A stretch of 31,108 nucleotides of DNA from Haplosporangium gracile. Its lineage: Eukaryota; Mortierellomycota; Mortierellomycetes; Mortierellales; Mortierellaceae. Both the position numbers and the translations under genes were made by a program. The notes under the pieces are model-generated. The model worked only from the letters and a program-made list of their open reading frames with translations, was not told the DNA's origin and made no database searches. Each line of letters begins with the position of its first letter. Position 1 is the stretch's first letter. Positions 1 through 10,000 of this stretch are shown piece by piece. The stretch lies in assembly GCA_015499985.1 (NCBI GenBank), contig JAAAUF010000471.1:456-31563 (forward strand), read 5' to 3'.

Positions 1-177
1 TTTTTTTTTTATGCATACAATCATTATGACGAAACACTAACATAATTTAATGCATCATGATGGTGTCATCATTCAGCTCTTGGTGCCGAGTCCCGAGTCC
101 CATAAAGACCAAGAAATGCTCAATATCAAACTTATATCTCAGTTAATTTCTGTCAGTTCAGCTTCAAGTTAATTAGA

Positions 178-931
178 ATGGAGAACCCGGGTAAGGATAC
201 ACAAGCCAGGTTTCTTGAATTGGTGCCACTCTTTACTTTTATGTGCCAAATGTTAATGATACCAATGATGAATACTCATCCATATTTGCTCTTACTTAGT
301 CGAAGAGATTCCCTTTTTGATTCATTCGCTCACGCAAGGTTCACCAGCCGAACAGAAGCATACCTTGGATACTTACTTTATGCCAAACAGCGCCTTTGTG
401 CATCCTTTTTGCCGCGTAAAGAGCTTTTCAGATGTCTCATTTCCTCTCGTGGGGATTGTCAACTCGAGATGGTTTATCTGGATGATATATCGATGGTACA
501 AGGTCCTCAGTCCGGAAATTGCACTTGTAGTTCATTCGGCGGGTAAGTTTTTTTTCTCACGCTTTTCTTTCTTCATGTGAACTGTAGAAGAACCTTCATG
601 CAGCAAAAATGATACTAACTACATTCATACAGTTTTTGATCATAATCAAGACATTCTCTACGTTCAGGTGTCTCAAATTTTTTCACTCTGGTTTATCCCG
701 TACTATAAAGCACACGTACATCTAGTCACTCTATTATCTTTAACACAATTGCCGCATGATGACAAGTACTACATTCACAAGCAAGAGGACCAGTACCAAC
801 TCAATGAGCTAGTCAAGTTCTTTTGGCCCTACGGAAGCATTATGCTCTCTGTATGGCAGTTTGTAGTAACTTTCTTTTCTGTCGTTGGTTCCCTCCTGTT
901 TGCGCCCAAAATTCGTGAGAAACCAAAATAA
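178..931 (+). CDS. SigF-like NTF2-fold domain protein (3 exons)
   Basis: Model: exons 178-190, 300-542 and 633-931, giving 184 residues. Both introns are GT...AG (gtaagg...ttag and gtaagt...acag) and the phases match. The spliced start reads MENPVEEIPFLIHSLTQ. Visible features are an N-terminal helix region (SPAEQKHTLDTYF), the motif FVHPFCRV, an aromatic block with WYKVLSPEI, then YVQVSQIF and KYYIHKQEDQYQLNELVKF. It ends in one hydrophobic segment of about 20 residues and a basic tail (KIREKPK). This order matches the fungal 'SigF-like NTF2-like' domain family, whose members are about this length. The cellular role is not established. The C-terminal hydrophobic helix suggests membrane attachment (inference). 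The first coding exon is only 13 nt. Starting at the same ATG without splicing the first intron gives a different, unrelated frame, so splicing decides the N-terminus. Confidence 0.75.
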
Positions 932-1345
932 AAACTATTCGACCCTGATTATGCGCGTGTGATATGTAAGGATTATGAATGGACAACTCAGTTTTTCACT
1001 TGATCATGGAGACTCTTGAGTGAAAGGTTACTGTACAAAATGCGTGGACTCAATAGTTTTATGCGGGCTTGAGTTGTTCACATTAGATAGTGGAGCGCAC
1101 ATTGGTCAATTTACGATTGTGTGGCTAATAATGATTGAACGCATCTGTAATTATGACTGAAGAGATACGCTTTTTTTATGTTGACCCATGATTACATGAT
1201 TCGCGATCATCAAAATAGGCTCGTAATCATGATTGAAGAGGTCATTTTATCCTAATTCCTGATATATAAAACACAAGCTCCACAGTCCATTTGCACCATT
1301 GTAAAACTCACTTTCTTCATACAAACACATACAACTTTAACAACA
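932..1345. promoter_or_regulatory. Spacer and promoter region of the alcohol dehydrogenase gene
   Basis: No coding signal is seen here. A TATA-like box (TATATAAA, 1263-1270) lies 76 nt upstream of the ATG at 1346. The nonamer ATGAYTGAA occurs three times on the + strand, at 1131-1139, 1153-1161 and 1229-1237. The last two lie in an 18-bp direct repeat that is 16/18 identical (1147-1164 and 1223-1240). These could be activator sites for the downstream gene, but no known factor is assigned. Confidence 0.5.
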
Positions 1346-2822
1346 ATGGCTTCCAACATCGCCGCCAATATGGCCCAGCGTCACTTTGGAGAAGTTCCTG
1401 TAATGGCCTCCAACCAAGACAAAGAGAACACCTCTGCGTCGGACATGCTTGCTTGCTGCTGGATGGGCAAGAACAAGCTTGAGATGAAGAGAGTTGCCAA
1501 GCCTGATATCACTGACGATGAAGATGTGCTCGTTCGGATCACAGCAAGCACTGGTAAGTATTTTTTTAAATGCTAGTTTGAGACTGTTTTGAACAACATC
1601 ATAGAACATACAAATTAACAGACCTTGTAGTTTGTGGATCTGATTTGCACCTCTTTCATGGCGAGATTATGCAGCTCAAGACAGACGAGATCTTGGGCCA
1701 CGAATGCGCGGGAATTGTCGAGAAAGTTGGCAGGAACGTGACCGCTGTCAAACCAGGTGACCGTGTCGTTGCAGCATTCAATGTCGCCTGTGGCAAGTGT
1801 CAATTTTGCCTTAAAAAGCAATTCACTGCCTGTGACTGCACTAATAACAGCTCCGTCATGGAGAAGCTGTACGGTCACCGCACAGGTGGTGTCATAGGCT
1901 ACTCGCACGTAAGTTATCAACGCTTGTACTTAGCAGTCAAAAAAGTAATATGCAGCTTGATATCGTTTTCGATACTAACCAACCTCTTTAGTTTGTGGGT
2001 GGGTTCTCAGGCACACAGGCTGAGTATTGCCGTGTGCTTTACGGCAATACCAACCTACTCAAGATCCCTACTGGACTTTCGGACGAGAAGGCCCTGTACC
2101 TTTCAGATATTATTCCCACGTCTTACCATGCCGTTTGGGAAGCTGGCGTCAAGGAAGGAGAGGTTATTGGTGTTTGGGGTGCTGGTCCCATAGGCTTGAA
2201 CGTTGTTCAGTGGCTCCGCAACGTTTTCAAGGCATCCCGCATCATTGTTATCGACAACGTACCCGAACGTCTCCAGATGGCCAAGGAACGATGGGATGCT
2301 GAAGTCATCAACTTTGATGAACACACCGATGTTGCCGCAAGGGTGAATGAGCTCGTACCAAACGGCTTGGATCGCTCGATCGACTGCGCAGGATTCCGCT
2401 ACGCCAAGTCGTTGGTTCATAAGATCGAGCGAGCTGTTGGTCTCGAAACCGACACCAGCGAGGTCATCAATGAGATGATTCGTTCTACCAAGAAATTTGG
2501 TACTATGGCCCTTATTGCGGATTATGCGGCGTATACAAACCATCTCTTGATCGGAGGTATTATGGAGAAAGGGCTACGACTCATTGGATGCGGACAGGCA
2601 CCCATTCAACGGCACTGGAACGAATGTCTCCAACATATTGTGGACGGTCGATTTGACCCGATTGTCATTTTGACGCACAGGTTCCGCTTGGAGGATGCGG
2701 TGGAAGTTTACAAGATGTTTGACCTCAAGCAGGCCGGTATTATGAAGGTGTTCCTTGAGACCAAGTTCAGCTTCCCTGCGGCGCCTGGTACTCCCGCGCT
2801 CTCATCCGTGAAGGATGTGTGA
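1346..2822 (+). CDS. Zinc-dependent alcohol dehydrogenase, formaldehyde-dehydrogenase-like (MDR family, 3 exons)
   Basis: Model: exons 1346-1553, 1622-1908 and 1992-2822, 441 residues, phases consistent. A medium-chain, NAD(P)-dependent zinc alcohol dehydrogenase. Catalytic zinc ligands are visible as Cys74 in VVCGSDLH and His96-Glu97 in GHE. The structural zinc loop has Cys126, 129, 132 and 140 with the classic C-x2-C-x2-C-x7-C spacing. The Rossmann dinucleotide motif is GAGPIG at about 228-233, followed by IIVIDN, where the acidic residue fits NAD rather than NADP. The length and the inserted segment around 290-320 (IERAVGLETDTSEVINEM) resemble the glutathione-independent formaldehyde dehydrogenase branch more than yeast Adh1. 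Substrate cannot be fixed from sequence. About 35 extra residues precede the usual domain start; no targeting signal is obvious. A TATA-like box lies 76 nt upstream. Confidence 0.88.
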
Positions 2823-3179
2823 GTACAAAACCGCACGGATTCCATACGCCGATAATAAATTAGTGCAATTTATTCAATCCCCTAAAAAAATATCTCAGTT
2901 TCTCAAAAATAATTGGTTCATGGGGGCTAGCAGGGCTTTTTTACGATGCATTTTTTTGTATTCTTTCATTCATGGTTACTCAGAAACTTGAACAGAAAAC
3001 CATGATCTGCAACTTAAAAGGATAGTGCTACCCATCAATTATCGGTGAAGGATACCGGATAAAAGAGAGATGTTTTTTTCTTTGCAGATAATCTAAACGA
3101 AAACGTTTTCTTACACGTAACTTTGACGGACTTCATGATCAAAGCCGCAAATTGGTAAAACAGAGTATCCGCCTCCCCC
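2823..3179. other. Spacer downstream of the alcohol dehydrogenase gene
   Basis: This is AT-rich and shows no convincing ORF on either strand. It should contain the 3' UTR and polyadenylation region of the dehydrogenase gene; AATAAA-like text (gataataaatta) occurs near 2850-2861. A 12-bp perfect palindrome, GAAAACGTTTTC, is at 3099-3110. Nothing else is recognised. Confidence 0.4.
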
Positions 3180-3455
3180 TCACTGCACCATACTTTGAGC
3201 TAGAATCGAGATGGCTCTTTGCCATACACACGTTGCGATAATTTCGATATTGAATTTTTGGTGGCAGATGTTCAGTCCAACATAATGGTAATAGGCGCGC
3301 TTCTTTACCTTGGCGAGTCTAGCCTGTGAGAGCAGTATCAACACGCCCATGGCTGCCCACACCATGTAGTGCTTCCTGGCCACGTTGACAGTGTATGTTA
3401 GCAATATCTTCATGAAGCCTGTCTGCCAAGATTCCTTGGGCCGACACAGTCTCAT
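3180..3455 (-). CDS. Hypothetical small membrane protein, 91 residues
   Basis: Uninterrupted ORF with a true ATG at 3455. The residues KHYMVWAAMGVLILLSQARL form one probable membrane helix, and the basic KVKKRA follows it. The small size, single helix and basic flank would suit a small mitochondrial inner-membrane subunit, but I cannot match it to a family, and the codon content is not strongly coding. It could also be a chance ORF in the spacer. An 18-bp inverted repeat lies 25 bp upstream of its start. Confidence 0.3.
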   Translation of the reverse strand: MRLCRPKESWQTGFMKILLTYTVNVARKHYMVWAAMGVLILLSQARLAKVKKRAYYHYVGLNICHQKFNIEIIATCVWQRAISILAQSMVQ

Positions 3456-3479
3456 TCCAATGAGTATTATAGATGTGAA

Positions 3480-3497
3480 GTGTTAACTTGTTAACAC
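3480..3497. repeat. 18-bp perfect inverted repeat
   Basis: GTGTTAAC-TT-GTTAACAC consists of two 8-bp arms around a 2-base centre. It could be a dimeric transcription-factor site for the small minus-strand ORF that starts at 3455, or a chance AT-rich palindrome. Confidence 0.5.
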
Positions 3498-3666
3498 TGC
3501 TCCTTCTTTGCTAATATGACTTTGCTTAGTAGAGGGTAGTCACCTGGATAGTGCCTTTATCGATATATCCCGTTTTCACGCTACTGTGAGTCATCTGTCC
3601 TGGCTTTTGTGGAAACACTCCAGGAAATCCTATAGCATTTTAATCACAAAGGATGAATAAAGCGCA

Positions 3667-4544
3667 TCATGTTAGTGATGAACTCCAGATACGAATCAAA
3701 GCAGCTTTCACTCCGTCGAGTCGCGCGCTCATAAGTCCTCTCCTGAATAATACATCATTTTCATACCCAGATCGCTGGTCTTGTGCAGTTTGCGCTTCCT
3801 TGGAGGTGGCAGTAACATATACCGCCGCAAGGGCAGAGACGAGTGACGAGTGGTTCTTGCCCGAATTTTGATATGTCGATGACAATGGTGAGAACGCATA
3901 GGGTGAGTGTGTTGGTGTCGAGACCTGAGTTGCGTTGTCTGTAGGGCATCTGTGAATTGCTCCCGGCGTTGAAGCTGTTGTTGCTCATGTTCATGTTGAC
4001 GTTGCTGTTATTGCCCATATTATTGTTGTAGTTCATTCCGGAGGACGTAGTTAACGCCCCTGCATATCCTCCTCGTCCTTGACTTCCACTGTGATATCCC
4101 ATTGGTGGTGGACCTGTGACGCGACCGGTATTGAAATCCATCCGACCAGGCATTGGTGGGCCTTGTCCGAGTCCGTTGCTGATTGGTCCACTCTGTCCTC
4201 CTTGTCCCTGTCCCGATCCTGATCCTTATGGGTATTGCGGAAAGGCACCGCGCGGGTGGTTTGCATGACCTACCGTTTTGTTGAGCAAGAAGTAAATAGA
4301 ATTGTTAACCAAGGTTCGCCAAAGAACAAGCAAGGTTTGTGTGTGTCGCGTCAATGAATCTGATTCACTCGCATGGAGCGATCCATCTTTCACGCAAGGT
4401 GCACCTGGGGAACTTGGACATTGGAGGGTTCGGTGGTGATGTTGATGTGCCCTTGTGCCCTTGTATGTGACGAGACAACGGTATGTTTGATGATGAAAGC
4501 AGGTCAACGGAGGTGGCGGGAGGAGTGTCGTTTGATCGAATCAT
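3667..4544 (-). pseudogene. Gly/Asn/Gln/Pro-rich low-complexity gene, broken or with unresolved introns
   Basis: A candidate first exon starts at the ATG at 4544 and reads MIRSNDTPPATSVDLL..., rich in Ser and Pro. It could end at a GTGAAA donor at 4393. A possible acceptor (ggtag) ends at 4270. After it the frame reads NHPRGAFPQYP, then a TAA at 4228-4226. In the same frame it continues for 155 open codons with GSGSGQGQGGQ, GPPMGYHSG and NNNMGNNSNVNMNMSNN blocks, down to a stop at 3761. From about 3935 a second frame looks more protein-like (VSTPTHSPYAFSPL ... SLVSALAAVYVTATSKEAQ), ending at 3667. Composition stays coding-like across both breaks. This suggests a nonsense codon plus a frame change in a disordered, RNA-binding-type protein. 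Sequencing error or missed introns are alternatives. No family is recognised. Confidence 0.35.
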
Positions 4545-4936
4545 TAGCTGAGAAGAAGATTACTCGAACTCCATTCGTTGCGACAAGAGCGTAGGGATCC
4601 AGATGCAACAGGAGAGGAGATGGCTATTGCGTAGCATGGGTCGTGGGGTGGTCCTGGCAGCGTTGCGCGTCGATGCGACTTTATGTTGATTGAAGATGGC
4701 ATGGCTGGAGTAGGGCAAGAGGGTGAGGGAGAAGGCCAAAAGCTGCGGATGGAAATCAAACAAGAAAAAGAAGAAGAGGGGAAGGAAGGAAGGAAGGTAG
4801 AAAGGTGGACAGAAGGAAGAGAAGAAGTAGGTGGACAGGAGGAAGAAAAGAAGACAAAGAACAAGTATATTTGTATTTTATTTTGAGTCCGACGTAGATG
4901 CAATCCACGCTTTTTTTTTTTTTTTTTTCCCTTCTT
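4545..4936. other. Spacer with purine-rich tract and 18-nt T run
   Basis: No gene is seen. Positions 4760-4860 are almost pure purine on the + strand (GAAGGAAGGAAGG-type). A T18 run lies at 4911-4928, beginning 8 nt past the stop of the minus-strand C2H2 gene. On the minus strand that run is an A tract. The region should hold the 3' end of the C2H2 gene and the promoter of the broken gene downstream. Confidence 0.4.
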
Positions 4937-7039
4937 TTACTTTTGTTGCTGATAGTCGTTCTGAAGGTGTTGCTGATGTGCTGTCCGCTCTTCGCTCTCA
5001 ATCACAGCCGCATTCGATACAGCCTCGACCTCTATGAGAACTTGCCTGCAATCATCTTCCACCTTGTAATGTCGGCAGAGGGCGTCTGTTCTCGCAAAGG
5101 CCTTGTGGCAATTCGTGCACAAATACGGCTTGGATCCTGTGTGGACGCGAATATGACGATGAAGATCGTGCTTCCTCGAGAAGATTCGGGGACACAAATG
5201 GCATGCAAACGATCGCCCTTGTCCACCTGCCGCAGCCCCGCCTTGCGCCGGTGACATGCAGGAGGAATCGCAATCCAAATACCCATTTTCGCCGTCATCG
5301 CCATTCTTCCCATCGCAGCAGCCATCCATCATACTACTACCACCATTGTTGTTGTTATTGTCGCTATTGATGCTGTTGATATTGTCGCCATTATTGTTAT
5401 TAGAGGTGTCATCGGTACTTGTCTGCAGAAGAAGGTCCGATTGCGTAAATGACGTGGTCGTATTTGCTGGCCTGGATTCTGGCTGCACAGCAGAAGGCGT
5501 ATCCTTGATTGACACTGTCGTTCCAGCAGCGACCTCCTCAGGTGTGATGATTTGGACCGGAGGGGCAGACGGGGGAGCGCGTAATGGAGACACGGCAGCA
5601 AGTTCCTTCGAGGCAAGATGGTGCTGAGTCTTGAGATGAATGTGCAAGTTATAGGCCCTTGCGAATGACTTTGGGCACTTTTCCATCGGACACTGGAACA
5701 TCGGCGGAGGCAGCCGAACAAATGTTGGCGCGGGCGGAGTTGAGGCTTTGATGACTGCCTCCGGCTTTGCCGATACGACCGTTGGTGAGCGTGAGGATGG
5801 ATGGGCAAATGAAGATATAGGCGAGAGTTGCGGGGAGATTGAGGGTGAAGGAGAGGACGACGTAGCCGAGCATGAGAGCGATGGTGAGAAATGGCCGCTG
5901 CCTTGACAGTGGTGGGCCAAGCAGTGATGAAGGTTATGATAGGGTTGTTGAGAGTGTAGCGAATACAACGGAATTGTTCTCAACAGGTCCAGTCCAAAGG
6001 TTTCGTTTGGGTGCGAGAGAAATGGTGATCTGGAGGAAGAAACCAGCGATCGTGATCTGCCAGATTTTCCGCTCGAGGCGAGCGAACTCGACGGTTTGGA
6101 GGATGACCGACGACTCTTTCTCCCTACTCCATCACTTCGGCTTGGGCGCAAAAGTCCAGAGGTAGTAGATGTGCTTGACTGGCTTGAGGAGTTGGGTGCT
6201 GACACGGATGAACTGGAGGATCCCATCGTATGATGGTGAGAAGAAGAGCTTCCAGTGATGGCGGTTGTAGCAAAGACTGGAGCGGCGGTAAAGACAGGAA
6301 CTGAGGAGTCAATACTCATGAGTGGCGCTGAAGCTAGTACTGCGGCTCGCGAGGCCAGCTCAAGAGCGTTGGAATGCCAGAATGTATCCCCGACATAGAG
6401 ATCAGATGGAGGTACTACTGATTGAGAAGGGAAGGGGCTGGGTGCATGGACCTGGGACAAAGCATGTTGCTGTTCTTGCTCTCGATGGAAAGATCGATCC
6501 AGTAGCATCGAGTCCATTGCAGCCTGCTGATAGGCATCCCATAGCCAACCTTGCGGGACTTCCTCAGCATCCAAGGAAGGTGCCATCAAGTAGTCCTGGG
6601 CCGGAGAAATGATTTCACTTGAGATCGGATTGGATTGCGCAAGAAAAGCCCTGTTGAAAGGTTCGGTTGCAGCGAGCTGGGAAGGGTATGTTGACTGTTG
6701 CAAGAGCATCGGATGTGATGGGAAGACAGACCGGTGCAGATCGGGTTGTTCTTGGGGTCGCTGCTGTTGATAGTGATTAAGAGGCTGGTAACTCGCCATT
6801 GACGATACAAAATGATGGCTGGGTGGAAACTCGTTTGGTGGATGGAGAATCGGGGTACTGGACTGAAGTGATGGAATAATTGTTGTGGATGAGTGTGGTG
6901 GCAATATAGTGTTTGACGAAGTTATGGGCGAATCCACTTGGTTGGAGCTCGGTGGAATGGTCGAAGGAGTAGCGGTTGCCTGAGCGTTGAATACATTAGA
7001 TTGGGTATTGTCGACGCCATATGAAAACTGAGAATGCAT
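4937..7039 (-). CDS. Crz1-like C2H2 zinc finger transcription factor, intronless
   Basis: A single exon of 700 residues from the first in-frame ATG, at 7039. The same frame is open upstream to 7174 but has no ATG there. The N-terminal two thirds is disordered and rich in Ser, Pro and Gln, with a basic stretch (GRKSRRSSSK) that could be a nuclear signal. Three fingers lie near the C-terminus. Finger 1 is FQCPMEKCPKSFARAYNL...H...H. Finger 2 is FACHLCPRIFSRKHDLHRHI..H. Finger 3 is YLCTNCHKAFARTDALCRHY, whose last ligand is Cys rather than His. The series AYNL / KHDLHRH / ARTDAL-RH matches the calcineurin-responsive Crz1 family, where finger 1 reads R-[AP]YNL, finger 2 R-[QK]HD and finger 3 R-[AS]DAL. 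Unusually, fingers 1 and 2 are separated by about 130 residues, including Asn runs and an acidic stretch. Ortholog status is inferred. Confidence 0.85.
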   Translation of the reverse strand: MHSQFSYGVDNTQSNVFNAQATATPSTIPPSSNQVDSPITSSNTILPPHSSTTIIPSLQSSTPILHPPNEFPPSHHFVSSMASYQPLNHYQQQRPQEQPDLHRSVFPSHPMLLQQSTYPSQLAATEPFNRAFLAQSNPISSEIISPAQDYLMAPSLDAEEVPQGWLWDAYQQAAMDSMLLDRSFHREQEQQHALSQVHAPSPFPSQSVVPPSDLYVGDTFWHSNALELASRAAVLASAPLMSIDSSVPVFTAAPVFATTAITGSSSSHHHTMGSSSSSVSAPNSSSQSSTSTTSGLLRPSRSDGVGRKSRRSSSKPSSSLASSGKSGRSRSLVSSSRSPFLSHPNETFGLDLLRTIPLYSLHSQQPYHNLHHCLAHHCQGSGHFSPSLSCSATSSSPSPSISPQLSPISSFAHPSSRSPTVVSAKPEAVIKASTPPAPTFVRLPPPMFQCPMEKCPKSFARAYNLHIHLKTQHHLASKELAAVSPLRAPPSAPPVQIITPEEVAAGTTVSIKDTPSAVQPESRPANTTTSFTQSDLLLQTSTDDTSNNNNGDNINSINSDNNNNNGGSSMMDGCCDGKNGDDGENGYLDCDSSCMSPAQGGAAAGGQGRSFACHLCPRIFSRKHDLHRHIRVHTGSKPYLCTNCHKAFARTDALCRHYKVEDDCRQVLIEVEAVSNAAVIESEERTAHQQHLQNDYQQQK

Positions 7040-10000
7040 CCTGCTGAGTATGATTTTCAGTTTGAAGTCGAAAAGGTGAAAAATGCTTGCCGAATAATCG
7101 AGGGCTTGTGGTTGTGCTGAAAGGAGCAGATTGTTGGAAGTGATAGAGAAAGGGCTGAAAGGATATAGATACACTAAACTAGTCGGGGTAAGCGTAGGTT
7201 AAATGAATATTTTTTTGGGGCTGAGTTGATACTAATAGGCGGGCTGTTGAGGCTGTCTTTTTTTGTTATGTCAACAAGCGCGCGGAAATGGATTCAACAG
7301 ACCCTATGCTGAAGAACGGAGTGAGAGAAGGCTCAGAGACTACAAGCGGTGGAACAATGGCATCCCAGGAGAGCGAATGGTCGAATGGCTGAATGCAGAC
7401 GATTGAGGTTTGACAATTGAGTGGGAGGATGAATATCTAATAAAGACAACAAAAATGAAAAGGATGGGCGAAATAGAGTTAGCAACACTAGCTATCATGG
7501 TTGTACAAAAACAAAAGATCGACACTCAAGTCGACACACTTACTTGTGCAGTAATATAATATCTCCAAAGTTGATGTGGCGGCCCCTCGGCTCGCTTAGA
7601 TGAATGGAGTCAAAAGGATATGTGAGAACGGCGGAAAAGACAGAGATGGTTGGTGAAGATAGGGGGAGTGTGAGAGAATATGTGAATATGGGATGGCTGA
7701 TGCGTGTTTATGTTGTGTAAAGATGTAGGGAGCAAAAGAGAGATAATAATGAATGGAATAGAAAAAGAGTAACAACAAATGAATTCAGAGGTGCTCAGGA
7801 ACAAAAAGTTGTTTTGGAAGTCAATGGTAAGGAGCAGCAGAAAAGAGGAGGTGTAGGTAACAGTGAAAGAAAGAGAGAGAAAGAGGTATTGTCAGACAGT
7901 TCAGCGGAACCCTTTTATGGAATTCGATGTTGTGGCTGGGTTACCGAGCCTGCCAAAGTGGATCTGGAAGAGTATGAAGGGAGGAGTGCAGTGACGACTG
8001 CATTGTTGGTTGAAGAGTCGAGGAGTAGGAGAAGAAGAAGGACAAGTGAGTAATTAAGTAAGGAAGAAAGTAAGTGAGTGTTGCGATGGCAGTACAATAC
8101 AATTTCACTGAGAATATAGAAAATGAGCAAAAAGGAAGGACAGGGAGAGGGAACGGTACCATAAATGACCAACAGGAGAGAAGGGTTGTTGTCATCCGCA
8201 AAAATGGGTGTTGTCGAACCTGCTTTGTTTGTGCTGTTTCTACCCGATTGCCCACCAAAAATATCCAAGTGCAGTCAGCACTTGCACCTATTCTCTCCTT
8301 TTTTTGTGTGTTGCCTTGTGCCTTGGGCTATAACAACAAATGTGCCACAGCGCTTCCATGCGATTCATTTTCAGCTCCAATTCTTTCTCTCTTTGTCACC
8401 ATCATTCGATAAGTTTCCCACCTCTCACACCTCTCACACACTGTCCTTCATATTCTTGTTCTTCTTCCCTTTTGATTTCAACTTCCCGCCATCATCCAGG
8501 GCTTTTTTTTTATGGTGTTGCTATGAACGATCGGTTGATACATTGCTCATGTTTATTATGAAATAGTGCGACACTGTTCCGCGGGATGACAAGTACCATT
8601 CCCCTCCAATCCGGATTGAAAGAAAGATACGAAGGTGGGCTGTTGTTTTTTTTGTTTTTTATTTGATTTTCTTCTTTTGTACATCCCATGCCCCCAACCC
8701 CTGCCCTTGACCCTGACCTAGTCCCTGCCATGTACTTGCTCTCGTTGAATGCGTTCAGCCTCCTTCGCCTCTTATGCCCTCTATCACAATTTTTGCATGG
8801 AGATTATCAGGGCTGTGCTCCACATGTAACATAACCCTCAGACCCAATAAGGGTCTGCATCAATCGGAAGCACCAATGCTCTCTGTAGTATTCCTTTTTT
8901 TTTTTGCTCGTCTTCCCTCCATTTGCCCAGTTCTCATTGGTGGCCTTTTCTGTGTAAGCAGCTTGGTCCCGCCCTTCACCAACCAACACAGCCTGCTTCG
9001 TCCACCTCTTTAGCATTTTCCCTTCTCCTCCCAGAGTACAAGCAGTACATACTTTTGCACCTTCGTTTCGGCACGACCTTTCCTCCTCTTGCTTCCCACA
9101 GTTCTGCCAAGAAACACTACCGTGGTTCGAACCCACGGTTCTTCACAATCCGTCATTTTCTCTTCCCTTTGTCCCTCCATCCTTCCTTCCCAGTGACCCC
9201 TGTCTGCCTCCATAGAAGGCTCATGTGTGAATTTTATTTTATCTTATTTTCTTCTGTCTGTGACAAGCCTGCATTCCTGGGGGCTGTAGTCTTGGCTTTC
9301 TTCCCTTCCTTTTCACTTCCGGAGTTACATACCGTTTTTTCTTCTCTCCATCCCCACTGTCCGTTATTTCTTTTTTGGTTTTATTCACCCACTCCGATTG
9401 ATACTGAACAGAGAGAAGAAAATAATAATCGCATGGATCCTTGCCTGTTTGGCGAATTGACTTTTTTTTGTTTGAGGCGGCTTTTTGGGCTGTAGAAAGT
9501 ATGTGATATCATGATCAGAGAGTAAAAAAGAGGTTGGAGGGAGGGGATCAGGAAAGAAGCATGGTCCCCTGGAGGGACAACCCCGCCACTGCGGAAAGCT
9601 GGAGTCTTCCTTCTCTCCTTTCCGTAGGCCGGTCGCGAACATAAAAAAAAAAATAAAAAAATGGCTACGTCACCGAAACACGTCGTAGGCGCGAGTGAGG
9701 TTCAACCAGGACTCCTCCTTTCCTTCTGCTCATGCTCTTGAAGTCCAATAACCCTCCCTCTCTTTTTTTTCCACCTCGCTCCTCTCTCTCTCACCCCACC
9801 AGAAAAACAACTCTCACGGTAAATAACGCCATCGCGTACATCCAACGCACTGTCTCTTTTTGTCTCACATCCGCCAAACACAATGTCCGGGAGCAGCAGG
9901 AAACGGGGATAGGGAGTGCTTGCCCACCGCAAGGATGAGCGAGTGAAGAGGTACAGAAAGAGAGTGGCGCAAAATAGATGGTGCCCCCTCTGTCCCTTCT

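Noticed and set aside
9121..9137. Perfect tRNA T-arm-like hairpin (5-bp stem CGTGG/CCACG with TTCGAAC loop) on the + strand
   Set aside because: No matching D-arm, anticodon arm or acceptor partner for the following GTTCTTC is found upstream at the right distance, with or without an intron. It is at most a tRNA remnant.
8923..9495. 190-codon open frame on + in the long spacer
   Set aside because: It is Ser/Phe/Leu/Pro-rich text from C/T-rich DNA, lacks any domain or splice-linked extension, and reads through several homopolymers.
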